NCBI GenBank assembly: GCA_964390115.1
Contig: CAYMGT010000001.1
Location: forward strand, 1 to 57,474
DNA length: 57,474 nt
Source of the DNA: JAIPJA01 sp964390115
GTDB lineage: Bacteria > Patescibacteriota > Patescibacteriia > Patescibacteriales > UBA12465
Reading direction: 5' to 3'
Both the position numbers and the translations under genes were made by a program. The first letter of the stretch is position 1; every line of letters begins with the position of its first letter. Below are positions 22,682-31,843 of this stretch, one piece after another. The notes beneath the pieces were generated by a model. The model saw only the letters and a list, made by a program, of their open reading frames with translations. It made no database searches and was not told where the DNA came from.

Positions 22682-24067
22682 CTAGTTAAAAACACTTGAA
22701 AAATAAGATAAAATTTCCTTTTCTGAGATTTTTTCTTGTTTCATACTATCTCTGTGTCTTATAGTAACTTCGCCTTTCTCCAAAGTATCAAAATCTACTG
22801 TTAAACAATAAGGAGTACCTATTTCATCTTGACGTCTATATCTTTTACCAATATTTCCACTATCATCAAACTCGCACATATATTTACTTTTTAAAATATT
22901 AAAAATATCTCTAGCTTTTTTTACTAATTCTACTTTATTTTTTAGTAATGGAAAAATAGCTATCTTTATCGGACTCATTTTTTTATCCAACTTTAAAACA
23001 ACTCTTGATTTTCCTTCACCCAAATCTTCAAAAACATAAGCATCGCTAAGTAAAGCTAAAAAAGTTCTACCAACACCAGCTGAAGACTCTATTACATTAG
23101 GCATAAATTTTTCCTTACTTTTAGGATCAGTATACTCTAAATTCTTTCCACTAAACTCACTGTGCCTTGATAAGTCCCAATCACCTCTAGCATGAATACC
23201 CTCTAACTCTTTAAATCCAAAGGGGTAGTTATATTCTATATCAAAAGCCTCTTTAGCATAAAAAACTAAATTTTCATGTTTATGCCAACGTAAATTTTTT
23301 TCTGAAATTCCAATATCTAAATAAAATTTCCAACGTAAATTTTTTAAATCGTCATATTCCTTTACCATATTATTGGGGTTTATAAAGTACTGCATTTCCA
23401 TTTGTTCAAATTCTCTAGTTCTAAAAATAAATTGCCTGGCAGTAATTTCATTTCTAAAAGCCTTACCTATTTGAGCTATGCCAAAAGGAATTTGCACCCG
23501 AGAAGTATCTAAAACATTTTTGTAATTTACATAAATTCCTTGACAAGTTTCGCCTCGTAGATAAACTGGGTCTTTTTCTAAATCTCCTGTAAAATTACCT
23601 AAGTTTGACTGGACTAATAAATTAAATTTTTTTAATTTAGAGAAAGTACTTGACTTGCAATGAGGACATTTAAGTTTATCTAAATTCTCACTAAATATAT
23701 CTTGTATTTCAGGTAAATTCATTTTTTCATCAGCAAAAATTCCAATCTCCTCTAATAAACTATCGGCTCTTAGACGTGCCTGACACTTTTTACATTCCAC
23801 CAATGGATCAGAAAAATTTTCAACATGTCCACTAGCTTCCCAAACTTTTGGGCTCATAAAAATAGCTGAATCTAAACCAACTATATTTTCTCTTTCTTGA
23901 ACCATGGTTTTAAGCCAATAATCTTTAATATTTCTAGACAATTCTACTCCATAAGGGCCCAAGTCATAAATAGCCGCTAAACCACCATAAATCTCAGATG
24001 AAGGATAAACAAAGCCTCGACGCTTAGCTAATGATATAATATCTTCTAATTTATTTTTTTCTATCAT
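22682..24067 (-). CDS. glyS: Glycyl-tRNA synthetase (alpha2 type)
   Basis: This is the single-chain class II GlyRS of 461 residues that charges tRNA-Gly. The start (IISLAKRRGFVYPSSEIYGG) and the pair of CxxC zinc-type motifs (CKKCQARLR, CPHCKSS) fit the eukaryote-like bacterial form. Motif 2 lies in FRNEITARQFIFRTREFEQME, motif 3 near VIESSAGVGRTFLALL, and the anticodon domain from about 370. The stop codon is TAG. argS ends 21 nt upstream, so the two probably share a transcript. Some databases call this form glyQS. Confidence 0.95.
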   Translation of the reverse strand: MIEKNKLEDIISLAKRRGFVYPSSEIYGGLAAIYDLGPYGVELSRNIKDYWLKTMVQERENIVGLDSAIFMSPKVWEASGHVENFSDPLVECKKCQARLRADSLLEEIGIFADEKMNLPEIQDIFSENLDKLKCPHCKSSTFSKLKKFNLLVQSNLGNFTGDLEKDPVYLRGETCQGIYVNYKNVLDTSRVQIPFGIAQIGKAFRNEITARQFIFRTREFEQMEMQYFINPNNMVKEYDDLKNLRWKFYLDIGISEKNLRWHKHENLVFYAKEAFDIEYNYPFGFKELEGIHARGDWDLSRHSEFSGKNLEYTDPKSKEKFMPNVIESSAGVGRTFLALLSDAYVFEDLGEGKSRVVLKLDKKMSPIKIAIFPLLKNKVELVKKARDIFNILKSKYMCEFDDSGNIGKRYRRQDEIGTPYCLTVDFDTLEKGEVTIRHRDSMKQEKISEKEILSYFSSVFN

Positions 24068-24088
24068 AAATTTAAATTAAAACTATAA

Positions 24089-25825
24089 TTACATTTCTTT
24101 AATTAAATAAAAACCCAACAAATTGGCTCCATTTTGTAAAACTTGAGAAATAGATTTAAGCATTTTTAATCTAGCCTGTTTTTCCTTAGTTAAAGATTTT
24201 AAAATAGGAACTTGATGATAATAATCATTAAATAATTTACACAAGTCAAATAAATATTTTACAATTTCCGATGGATTATAGCTTAATCTAGCTTTTTCAA
24301 CTACTTCAGGAAATTTAATTAACTGCCAGAATATTTCCTTTTCCAAGTCAAGACTTAAATAAGGACTAACCTTTTTCAATGTTTTAATTTTATCCACTTT
24401 CTTTAAAATACTATTTATCCTAGCATAACTATAGTTAAGATAGAGAGCTGAATTACCATTAAAATTAACACTTTCATCTATGTCAAAAGAAAGATATTTA
24501 AAAGGGCTAATTTTTAAAAACGAATATTTGACACAACTAACAGTTAAATTCTCTAAAAGCTCTGGATAATTATCCATTTTAATTAACTTACTATCTGGCT
24601 TACTTTTAACGATCAAATCAATCTTTTTTTTAACTATATCTAAAACCTCTTCCGCTAAAACTACCTTACCTAAACGTGATGACATTTTTCCCTTTTTCAA
24701 ACCAACAAACTCATAGGCATTATGAAACTGTTTGGCTTTAAATCTGTCTGGATCTAAAAGCTCTTGAACCTTGAAATTAACCTTAAAAAAACCAATTTGC
24801 TCTATAGCCACATTATGTAAACACATATCTAATTTACCAAAATCAGTAAACTCACGATAAGCTAAACCTAGCTCTTTACCATCATAAGTTGGAAGTCCTT
24901 GAGAGTTTATAAAAACTCTGGTCTCTAGACCATATTTTTCTCCAGGAAAAATAACCGCCCCCTCACTTTCCTCTAATATTTTTTCATCTTGAGCCTTTTT
25001 TATATATTCTAGACAATCAATCATCACTTCAGACTCCATGTACTCTCTATCAAAATGAGTATAAAGGCGTTTATATATTTGTTGAAACTTATCTAAACTC
25101 CATTTTTTACCAATTTCCCAAAGCTCCTGTATGAACTTATCCTTTTGTTTATAAATTTTTTCGTTTATTTCTTTAATTTCTTTTTTAGCATCTTCATTTT
25201 TTTCAAAAGCCTCAGCTCCTTTAGCGTAGCATTTACCCAACAGTTTTACTCTTTCATCACTGGAATCAGGATAATTTTCTGATTTTATCTCCTTAAAAGA
25301 CCACAAGCATTTAGCAATATGCATTCCAACATCACCTTGATAATTAGTCCTTATAACCTTAGCTTTAGCAAACTCAAATAACCTTACTAAAGACTCACCT
25401 AAAACAATATTTCTTAAATGACCTATATGAAAAACCTTAAAAGGATTAGGATGAGCAAATTCAATCATTATCCTCTGTGTTTTTAAATCTTTACTTCCCC
25501 CAAATTTTTCTTTTTCTCCTAAGATATCTTTAATCAAGTTATCTATAAAATAACTTTTATCTAAGAAAAAATTTAAATATGCCCCTTTCAATTTAACCTC
25601 TCTCACTCCATCAATATTAATTAATTTAGATTTTAAACTACTACCTATTTGCTTAGGGTCTTTTTTTAAAGTTTTAGCTAGAGAAAAAAGAGCTAGACTG
25701 ATATCACCCAAGTTGCTTTCTTGAGGGTAGTTTAGATCCTTATGCTCAATTTCTATATTTTGCTCTTTTAAAGCTTCGTTAATTCTCTGATAAATAGTTT
25801 GTTTAATGGTTGTAATAGTTTTCAT
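24089..25825 (-). CDS. argS: Arginyl-tRNA synthetase
   Basis: This class Ia synthetase charges tRNA-Arg. At 578 residues it has an N-terminal Add-1 tRNA-binding domain, the HIGH motif (HPNPFKVFHIGHLRN, about 129-143) and the DALR anticodon domain at the C-terminus. The KMSKS region is the divergent KKGKMSSRLGKVV. It is 6 nt downstream of the DUF389 gene and upstream of glyS. Confidence 0.96.
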   Translation of the reverse strand: MKTITTIKQTIYQRINEALKEQNIEIEHKDLNYPQESNLGDISLALFSLAKTLKKDPKQIGSSLKSKLINIDGVREVKLKGAYLNFFLDKSYFIDNLIKDILGEKEKFGGSKDLKTQRIMIEFAHPNPFKVFHIGHLRNIVLGESLVRLFEFAKAKVIRTNYQGDVGMHIAKCLWSFKEIKSENYPDSSDERVKLLGKCYAKGAEAFEKNEDAKKEIKEINEKIYKQKDKFIQELWEIGKKWSLDKFQQIYKRLYTHFDREYMESEVMIDCLEYIKKAQDEKILEESEGAVIFPGEKYGLETRVFINSQGLPTYDGKELGLAYREFTDFGKLDMCLHNVAIEQIGFFKVNFKVQELLDPDRFKAKQFHNAYEFVGLKKGKMSSRLGKVVLAEEVLDIVKKKIDLIVKSKPDSKLIKMDNYPELLENLTVSCVKYSFLKISPFKYLSFDIDESVNFNGNSALYLNYSYARINSILKKVDKIKTLKKVSPYLSLDLEKEIFWQLIKFPEVVEKARLSYNPSEIVKYLFDLCKLFNDYYHQVPILKSLTKEKQARLKMLKSISQVLQNGANLLGFYLIKEM

Positions 25826-25831
25826 AGATAA

Positions 25832-26500
25832 TTAATGTTTTAAACTAGCTTTAATCTCAATAGCTGTCTTGCGTTTAGAACGATAAAACTCCATTAGAAT
25901 AAAGATTACTAGAGCTCCAGCAATAATACCAAATACATTTATTATTAAGTATTCTAAAATTCTAAAAAATAAAAACCAACTTCTTTCTGCTAAAACTAAG
26001 CCAAGAGCTACTACAGGAGGAATTAAAGTTACTGTTACTGCTGTTCCGGGAAGTAATTTATCTAAACCTGGTTTAATCCAGCTATAACTTGCAGCCAAAC
26101 CAGCTGTAAAGGCCACCACAAAAGCAAAAACAGATGGTCTCATAAGAGCAATTAAATCAACTCTATAAACATAAACTTTTACTGTAAGTCCCAATAAAAA
26201 AGAGATTAAAAAACCAAGAAATACAGCTAAAATAAAAACCTTAACTGACCTAAAAAGCAGTTTTTGCTCATTGGTAACTACTCCCAAAGCAATAGCCAAA
26301 ACTGGACTTAAAAGTGGAGTAACCAGCATGCCACCAATTACTAAAATAAGATTATTAGCCGCTAGGCCAAAAGCTACTATTAAAGACGATAAAAATACTA
26401 AAAAATAGAAATCAACATTAGGAGAGCTGGAGTCAATTACTTTGCAGACAAATTTACTTCTATCAGCTTGATTGATTTTAAATAATGACTTTAAAAACAT
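25832..26500 (-). CDS. DUF389 integral membrane protein
   Basis: This 222-residue protein has about six membrane segments. It carries the DUF389 signatures GMLVTPLLSPVLAIALGV, AFVVAFTAGLAASYSW and LPGTAVTVTLIPPVVALGL, and ends in a basic tail. The family is widespread, and its biochemical role is not established. It is the first gene of the DUF389-argS-glyS group. Confidence 0.9.
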   Translation of the reverse strand: MFLKSLFKINQADRSKFVCKVIDSSSPNVDFYFLVFLSSLIVAFGLAANNLILVIGGMLVTPLLSPVLAIALGVVTNEQKLLFRSVKVFILAVFLGFLISFLLGLTVKVYVYRVDLIALMRPSVFAFVVAFTAGLAASYSWIKPGLDKLLPGTAVTVTLIPPVVALGLVLAERSWFLFFRILEYLIINVFGIIAGALVIFILMEFYRSKRKTAIEIKASLKH

Positions 26501-26592
26501 ATTTTTTTATATTATATTAATCTTATTTTATATTATTTATTTACATTTAGCAATTGAACACCCGCCCAAACAAATTAAACTTATCTATATAA

Positions 26593-26622
26593 TTGGCAAA
26601 CGCCCTATTTTTATGATATAAT
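26593..26622 (+). promoter_or_regulatory. Promoter of six-helix membrane protein gene
   Basis: TTGGCA (26593-26598), an 18-nt spacer and TATAAT (26617-26622) predict a start near 26629. This leaves a leader of about 44 nt that contains a small GGC/GCC hairpin around 26640. Confidence 0.55.
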
Positions 26623-26672
26623 TATTTTACAATTAATAAAGGCTTTTAGCCAATAATTTAAGTTTTAAAAAT

Positions 26673-27647
26673 ATGTTCTCTTATCGAAAAATTTTGCGTC
26701 AAGCCATTGATACTACCTGGAAAAACAAATATCTTTGGTTTTTTGGTCTCTTTGCCACTTTAGTTGGTACAGGCGGAGAATACCAACTATTAAACAATAT
26801 TTCTGAAAATGATGGAGAAAAAATGTTTTTTAAACTTAGTTCAAGTCCACTTTTTGATGCTGGTACTTGGAGTAATTTATTCTCTTATTTTTCTTCAGAT
26901 TATTGGCAAGCTATGTCTTCAGTTATTTTATTAGTAGTAATAGCATCTTTAGCAATTTTTATTTTAATTCTTTCCGTTACCTCTCAAGGGGCCTTAGTAC
27001 ATCAAACAGAAAAAATTATTAATAAAAAAAATAAAGATATTAATTTAAGTTCTGGAACTTTAGCAGGACAAAAGCATTTTTGGCCAGTTTTAGCTATAAA
27101 TATTGGTTTAAAAATTGTTATATCTTTAATGTTTGCTCTTATAGCTATACCAATTATTTTTTCAGGCGGGTCTGGTCTAACTATGGTAATTTATGTTATT
27201 TTATTTCTACTGTTTATACCTATTATTATAGGTTTTTCTTTAATTGCTCGCTACGCAATTTCTTATATAGTTATAAAAAAGAATAAATTATCTGAAGCTT
27301 TAGACAATGCTTGGTATTTGTTTAAAAAAAATTGGCTAGTTAGTATAGAAATGGCTATAATTTTAGTTCTAATAAATATTCTGTTCGCTCTTGCGGTGGT
27401 AATTCTAATTTTCTTAATCAGTGCTCCTTTTCTTATTTTGTCTATTATGTTCTCTGGTTTTGCTATTTTTTGGTTATTTGCTTTTCTTGGTATAGTTATA
27501 CTATTTCTTTCTATAATCACCTTTGGTTCTATGATTACAACTTTTCAAATTAGTGCTTGGACTATCTTATTTTTAAGCTTACTGGGGAAGAAAGGAAAAA
27601 GTAAAATTAAACGCCTTAAAGATAAAGAAAAGGGACTTAAAAAATAA
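26673..27647 (+). CDS. Six-helix membrane protein of unknown function
   Basis: This 324-residue protein starts with an amphipathic segment (ILRQAIDTTWKNKYLWFFG). About six membrane helices follow, with a basic Lys-rich C-terminus (KKGKSKIKRLKDKEK). The pattern, a tryptophan-rich first helix and a D-N-A-W-Y-L-F-K-K-N-W motif in the middle, resembles the membrane domain of glycerophosphodiester phosphodiesterase-like proteins common in CPR genomes. No catalytic domain is attached. Function unknown. It precedes the tandem GspE gene, separated by a strong hairpin. Confidence 0.8.
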   Translation: MFSYRKILRQAIDTTWKNKYLWFFGLFATLVGTGGEYQLLNNISENDGEKMFFKLSSSPLFDAGTWSNLFSYFSSDYWQAMSSVILLVVIASLAIFILILSVTSQGALVHQTEKIINKKNKDINLSSGTLAGQKHFWPVLAINIGLKIVISLMFALIAIPIIFSGGSGLTMVIYVILFLLFIPIIIGFSLIARYAISYIVIKKNKLSEALDNAWYLFKKNWLVSIEMAIILVLINILFALAVVILIFLISAPFLILSIMFSGFAIFWLFAFLGIVILFLSIITFGSMITTFQISAWTILFLSLLGKKGKSKIKRLKDKEKGLKK

Positions 27648-27671
27648 TAGCAAGAAGTTTCTTTAAAAGAT

Positions 27672-27701
27672 AAAATAATCGATAATGATATCGATTATTT
27701 T
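27672..27701 (+). terminator. 12-bp perfect hairpin between membrane gene and tandem GspE
   Basis: AAAATAATCGAT (27672-27683) pairs perfectly with ATCGATTATTTT (27690-27701) around the loop AATGAT. The stem is A+T-rich and ends in four Ts. It lies 8 nt before the gspE ATG, so it could be a weak terminator, an RNA processing site or a translation regulator of that gene. Confidence 0.6.
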
Positions 27702-27709
27702 GCTTAGTA

Positions 27710-30700
27710 ATGTTAAAAAATATGCCTAGCAATTATGTTTCTATTGAAGATTTACTAGATAAAAATGATATCGATGAAGATAGCATTCAAGGTAAACTCA
27801 TCAGAAAACAAAAAGAGATAAAAATTAAAGAAATGGAAGATAAGACTAAAGCGGTTGCCCAAACCGCAGGTTTAGACTATGTTGACCTGTTTGGTTTTCC
27901 TATAAATTCAGAAGCAATATCTTTAATTTCTGAAATTGATGCAGAAGAAAAAAAAGTGCTTTGTTTTTTTTATGATGGCAAAAGAATTAGGTTAGCAACA
28001 ACTGATCCTTCAGCTAAAAAAGCTCTGGTAATAATGAAAAAGATAAATAAAAAATATTACACTGAAGGAAAAATATACTTAATCTCTCAACATAGTTTTG
28101 AATACGGCATAGAAGCTTATTCTAAAATATCTAAGGTAAAAAGATATGAAGGAGGAGTTGAAATACATCCTGAAGATTTAGATAAATTTAAAAATGACAT
28201 AGAAAATTATAAGAGTCTTAATACTAAAGTCAACGAAGTAAATATCTCTGATATAATAACTTTAATACTTGCCACGGCTTTAAAAGTTAAGGTAAGTGAT
28301 ATTCATATAGAAGCTGAGTCTGCAGGGGTAGAAATACGCTTTAGAATTGATGGCGTGCTTCAAGAAGCAGCAGTAATAAATAAAGATAAATGGAAAAAAA
28401 TAATCTCACGTTTAAAATTACTAGCTGGCGTAAAAATTAATATTGAGGGTAAACCTCAAGATGGACGTTTTAACATTGCTATGCCAGAAGAAAAAATTGA
28501 CGTAAGAGCTTCTTTTCTTCCCACTGCTTACGGGGAAAGTGTAGTTTTAAGAATACTTAGATCTGGAGCTGCTCAAATGTCTTTTGAAGACTTGGGTATA
28601 AGAAAACAAGTTTATGATATTTTAGAAAGAGAAATTAAAAAACCTAATGGTTTAGTTTTGACCACTGGTCCTACAGGATCAGGAAAAACTACTACTTTAT
28701 ATGCTATTTTAAATAAACTTAACTTACCCGGAACTAAGATAATCACTCTAGAAGATCCGATTGAATATCAGCTAAAAGGAATTAATCAAAGTCAAGTCAA
28801 TAGCAAAAAGGGCTATACCTTCGCCAATGGTCTTAGATCTATTTTAAGACAAGACCCTAACATTGTTATGGTTGGAGAAATTAGAGATTTAGAAACCGCT
28901 GAAATTTCAGTTCAAGCTTCTTTAACTGGTCACTTAGTTCTCTCTACTCTACACACCAATGACGCCTCAGGCGTTATTCCTCGCCTTATTGACATGGGAG
29001 TAAAACCTTATTTTTTAGTACCCTCTATAAACGCTGTAATTGGTCAAAGGTTAGTAAGGAAATTGTGTTCTCATTGCCAAGAAGAACATAAATTAAATGA
29101 AGAAGAATTAGAAACAGTTAAAAAGATCTTAGCTGTTATATCTCCTAAGGCTCAAGTTGATGTGCCATCAAAATTACCTCCTCTGCACAAAGCCTCTAAA
29201 GAAGGTTGCGAGCAATGTAATTTCACTGGATATAACGGTAGATTAGGAATCTATGAAATATTTTTAATGACCGACAGAATTAAGGAATTAACCATAAATT
29301 TAGCACCTGCTTTTAAAATTATGCAAGAAGCTATTCAAAGTGGAATGCTCACCATGCTTCAAGATGGAATTTTAAAATGTTTAGAAGGTAAAACTAGTTT
29401 AGAAGAGATTTATAGAGTAAGTGGTGATGTTGACTATATTAATGAGCTTTATGATATTGTTATTTCTGAAACTATTGGCAGAGGTATTAAAATAAGAGAA
29501 GAAGATGCTAAGGAAGCTAAGGATTTAAGCAATAATTTAGAAAAAGTTTCAACAGCCTTTGAAAATACTCCTACTGACAAGATATTTAATCTTATTCTGG
29601 CGATGGCCCTAGAAGCAGGTGCTGGTGATATGCATATTGAACCGACTGATAAACAGGTTAAAGTTAGATTTAGAATAGATGGAGTGCTTCATGATATCGT
29701 TGAATTAGATAAAAGTCATTACCTGCCCCTACTATCACAAGTTAAAATACTAATAGGTGTCGCTACTAATGAAAAAAAAGCTACCATTGATGGTCGTTTC
29801 ACTATTTATTTACCCGATAAAAAATCTGACAGTAGAGTATCTATTATTTCCGGAGGCTATGGCGAGACCATCGTTATTCGCTTATTATCCAACCAAGCAG
29901 TTAATCTACAATTAGACAATCTAGGCATCTCTAAATATTCACTAGAACCTTTAACACGATCGACCTCTAAAACCAAAGGTATTATAATTACTACCGGTCC
30001 CACAGGATCAGGAAAAACAACTACTCTTTATGCTATACTTAATCAATTAAACAAACCTGATGTCAAAATTATTACCGTTGAAGATCCTATTGAATATCAA
30101 ATGGCAGGATTAATGCAAACTCAAATTAATTCCAAGGAAGGCTATACTTTCGCCGCCGCCATGAAATCTCTGCTCCGTCAAAACCCTAACATTATGATGA
30201 TTGGAGAAATTAGAGACGAGGAAACTGCTAACATTGCTGTAGAAGCCTCTTTAACGGGTCATTTAGTTCTCTCAACTTTACACGCCAATAGTGCCGCTGG
30301 GGCTATAAGTCGTTTAGCGGGGCTAGGAATTTCTCGTCAACTTTTAGCCAGTTCAATGGAGTGTTCAATTGGACAAAGGCTAGTGAGAAAAGTCTGTGAA
30401 TACTGTAAAGAGGAAATTGAAATTACAAACGAGCAGAGAGAAAAAATAGATATGATATTACAAACTTTTCCTGATAAATCTAAGCACAACTTAGACAAAG
30501 AATTAAAATTTTTTAAAGGTAAGGGTTGTAGTCATTGTAATAATATAGGCTATAAAGGGCGTCTGGGCATTTATGAAATCATGGAAATGTCTCCTGAAAT
30601 TAAAAAAGCCATGCAATCACAAGAAGTTATAGACTACGAAATAGAACAAATTGCCCTTAAAAATGGCATGATAAACGTAATACAAGATGGTTTAATTAAA

Positions 30701-30751
30701 GCCTCAAAGGGTTTAACTAGTCTAGATGAGATATTTAGAATTTTACAATAA
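27710..30751 (+). CDS. Tandem GspE/PilB-type secretion ATPase (two ATPase cores in one chain)
   Basis: This 1013-residue cytoplasmic protein has an N-terminal MshEN-like region (about 45-130) followed by two full GspE/PilB ATPase cores. Core 1 has Walker A GPTGSGKTT at 320 and core 2 has the same motif at 763. Each has the Asp box (E-D-P-I-E-Y-Q), Walker B (M-V/I-G-E-I-R-D) and His box (LSTLHTND and LSTLHANS). Each also has a Cys4 zinc element (CSHC..CEQC and CEYC..CSHC) followed by G-R-L-G-I-Y-E-I. All catalytic residues look intact in both copies, which is unlike a decayed duplicate. These ATPases power type IV pilus or type II secretion assembly. No platform protein or pilin gene is adjacent. 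A start at the second Met (27722) is also possible. Confidence 0.94.
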   Translation: MLKNMPSNYVSIEDLLDKNDIDEDSIQGKLIRKQKEIKIKEMEDKTKAVAQTAGLDYVDLFGFPINSEAISLISEIDAEEKKVLCFFYDGKRIRLATTDPSAKKALVIMKKINKKYYTEGKIYLISQHSFEYGIEAYSKISKVKRYEGGVEIHPEDLDKFKNDIENYKSLNTKVNEVNISDIITLILATALKVKVSDIHIEAESAGVEIRFRIDGVLQEAAVINKDKWKKIISRLKLLAGVKINIEGKPQDGRFNIAMPEEKIDVRASFLPTAYGESVVLRILRSGAAQMSFEDLGIRKQVYDILEREIKKPNGLVLTTGPTGSGKTTTLYAILNKLNLPGTKIITLEDPIEYQLKGINQSQVNSKKGYTFANGLRSILRQDPNIVMVGEIRDLETAEISVQASLTGHLVLSTLHTNDASGVIPRLIDMGVKPYFLVPSINAVIGQRLVRKLCSHCQEEHKLNEEELETVKKILAVISPKAQVDVPSKLPPLHKASKEGCEQCNFTGYNGRLGIYEIFLMTDRIKELTINLAPAFKIMQEAIQSGMLTMLQDGILKCLEGKTSLEEIYRVSGDVDYINELYDIVISETIGRGIKIREEDAKEAKDLSNNLEKVSTAFENTPTDKIFNLILAMALEAGAGDMHIEPTDKQVKVRFRIDGVLHDIVELDKSHYLPLLSQVKILIGVATNEKKATIDGRFTIYLPDKKSDSRVSIISGGYGETIVIRLLSNQAVNLQLDNLGISKYSLEPLTRSTSKTKGIIITTGPTGSGKTTTLYAILNQLNKPDVKIITVEDPIEYQMAGLMQTQINSKEGYTFAAAMKSLLRQNPNIMMIGEIRDEETANIAVEASLTGHLVLSTLHANSAAGAISRLAGLGISRQLLASSMECSIGQRLVRKVCEYCKEEIEITNEQREKIDMILQTFPDKSKHNLDKELKFFKGKGCSHCNNIGYKGRLGIYEIMEMSPEIKKAMQSQEVIDYEIEQIALKNGMINVIQDGLIKASKGLTSLDEIFRILQ

Positions 30752-30772
30752 AAAAATTAACATAGAATTATT

Positions 30773-31342
30773 ATGATAAACGTTTCTTTCGTAAATAAGC
30801 TTAAAAAATCATACAAAGATAAAGAACAAGAAAGATTTAAAATAATAAACTTGAGCAATCCCTTACTTCATGATTCTAAAAGAATAATTTTTGCTTTACA
30901 TAGATTAGAAATAGAAAAAGCTAAAAAAGAATTAATAAAAATAGAAAATTATTTAAAAAAACTACAAAAACAACTAGGTGCTCCTAGACTAGAACAAGAA
31001 GGTTCATATAAAGCAGCTATGGAAGAATATTTAGAAGCAAAGTTTTTTTATAGCTGGCAAACTGGTGAGACCATTAATCAGATTAAAGACTTACAAATTA
31101 GTCACGAATCATATTTAGGGGCTCTATCAGATTTATGTGGAGAAATTGCTCGCTACTCTATTAATCAAGCAGCTAAGAAAAATTATTCCGCAGTAGACAA
31201 GGCCTATAGAGACGTTTCAAAAATACTTTCATATTTAACCGAATTTGACTTTACCGCTTATCTTAGAACTAAATATGATCAAGCTAGAGGGCATCTAAGG
31301 AAAATTGAACAAATAAATTACGATATAAATATTAGAAAATAA
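30773..31342 (+). CDS. Translin-family nucleic-acid-binding protein
   Basis: This 189-residue all-helical protein has no membrane segment. The C-terminal block E-S-Y-L-G-A-L-S-D-L-C-G-E-I-A-R-Y-S-I-N matches the translin/TRAX pattern YL-x-G-x-x-D-x-x-G-E-x-x-R, and E-E-Y-L-E-A-x-x-F falls where translin has its other conserved acidic helix. Translin forms ring-shaped octamers that bind single-stranded RNA or DNA, and with TRAX cleaves RNA. Archaeal and some CPR members are known only by homology. It sits 21 nt after the tandem GspE gene and 1 nt before a phosphodiesterase gene. Confidence 0.75.
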   Translation: MINVSFVNKLKKSYKDKEQERFKIINLSNPLLHDSKRIIFALHRLEIEKAKKELIKIENYLKKLQKQLGAPRLEQEGSYKAAMEEYLEAKFFYSWQTGETINQIKDLQISHESYLGALSDLCGEIARYSINQAAKKNYSAVDKAYRDVSKILSYLTEFDFTAYLRTKYDQARGHLRKIEQINYDINIRK

Positions 31343-31343
31343 C

Positions 31344-31838
31344 ATGCAAATTGCTATTATCTCAGATATTCATGATAATTTAGAAAATTTGCATAAATTT
31401 TTGAATTGGGCTAATAAAGAGAAAGTATCGACGATTTTATGTGCAGGAGATATTACTAACGAAGAAACAGTTAAAACATTAGCTGAGAAATTCTTGGGAA
31501 CTATATACTTAATTGCTGGCAATGCAGAACTTTATGATCCTAAAATTTTAAATGATAATAAAAATGTGATTTATTTAGGTAGAAATGGTATTTTTACAAT
31601 TGCAGGTTATATTATAGGACTATGCCATGAACCGTATTTTATTGATCAATTACTAGAGAAAAGACCAGATCTAGAAATAATTTTTTACGGTCACACTCAT
31701 AAACCCTGGCTAGAAGAAAGGGAAGGTATTAAGGTTATTAATCCAGGTACTTTGGGTGGAGTTTTTTATAAACCAACTTTTGCTATTTGGGATAATGAAA
31801 AAGAAAAAATAGAATTAAAAATCTTAGATTTAATTTAA
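31344..31838 (+). CDS. YfcE/MJ0936-type metallophosphodiesterase
   Basis: This 164-residue calcineurin-like phosphoesterase shows all metal motifs in order: SDIHDN (8-13), C-A-G-D-I, GNAE and GHTHKPW, ending INPGTLGG. Family members hydrolyse phosphodiesters such as cyclic nucleotides or model substrates; the natural substrate is not known. It is tightly packed after the translin gene (1 nt) and before the IMPase gene (5 nt). Confidence 0.93.
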   Translation: MQIAIISDIHDNLENLHKFLNWANKEKVSTILCAGDITNEETVKTLAEKFLGTIYLIAGNAELYDPKILNDNKNVIYLGRNGIFTIAGYIIGLCHEPYFIDQLLEKRPDLEIIFYGHTHKPWLEEREGIKVINPGTLGGVFYKPTFAIWDNEKEKIELKILDLI

Positions 31839-31843
31839 TTACT

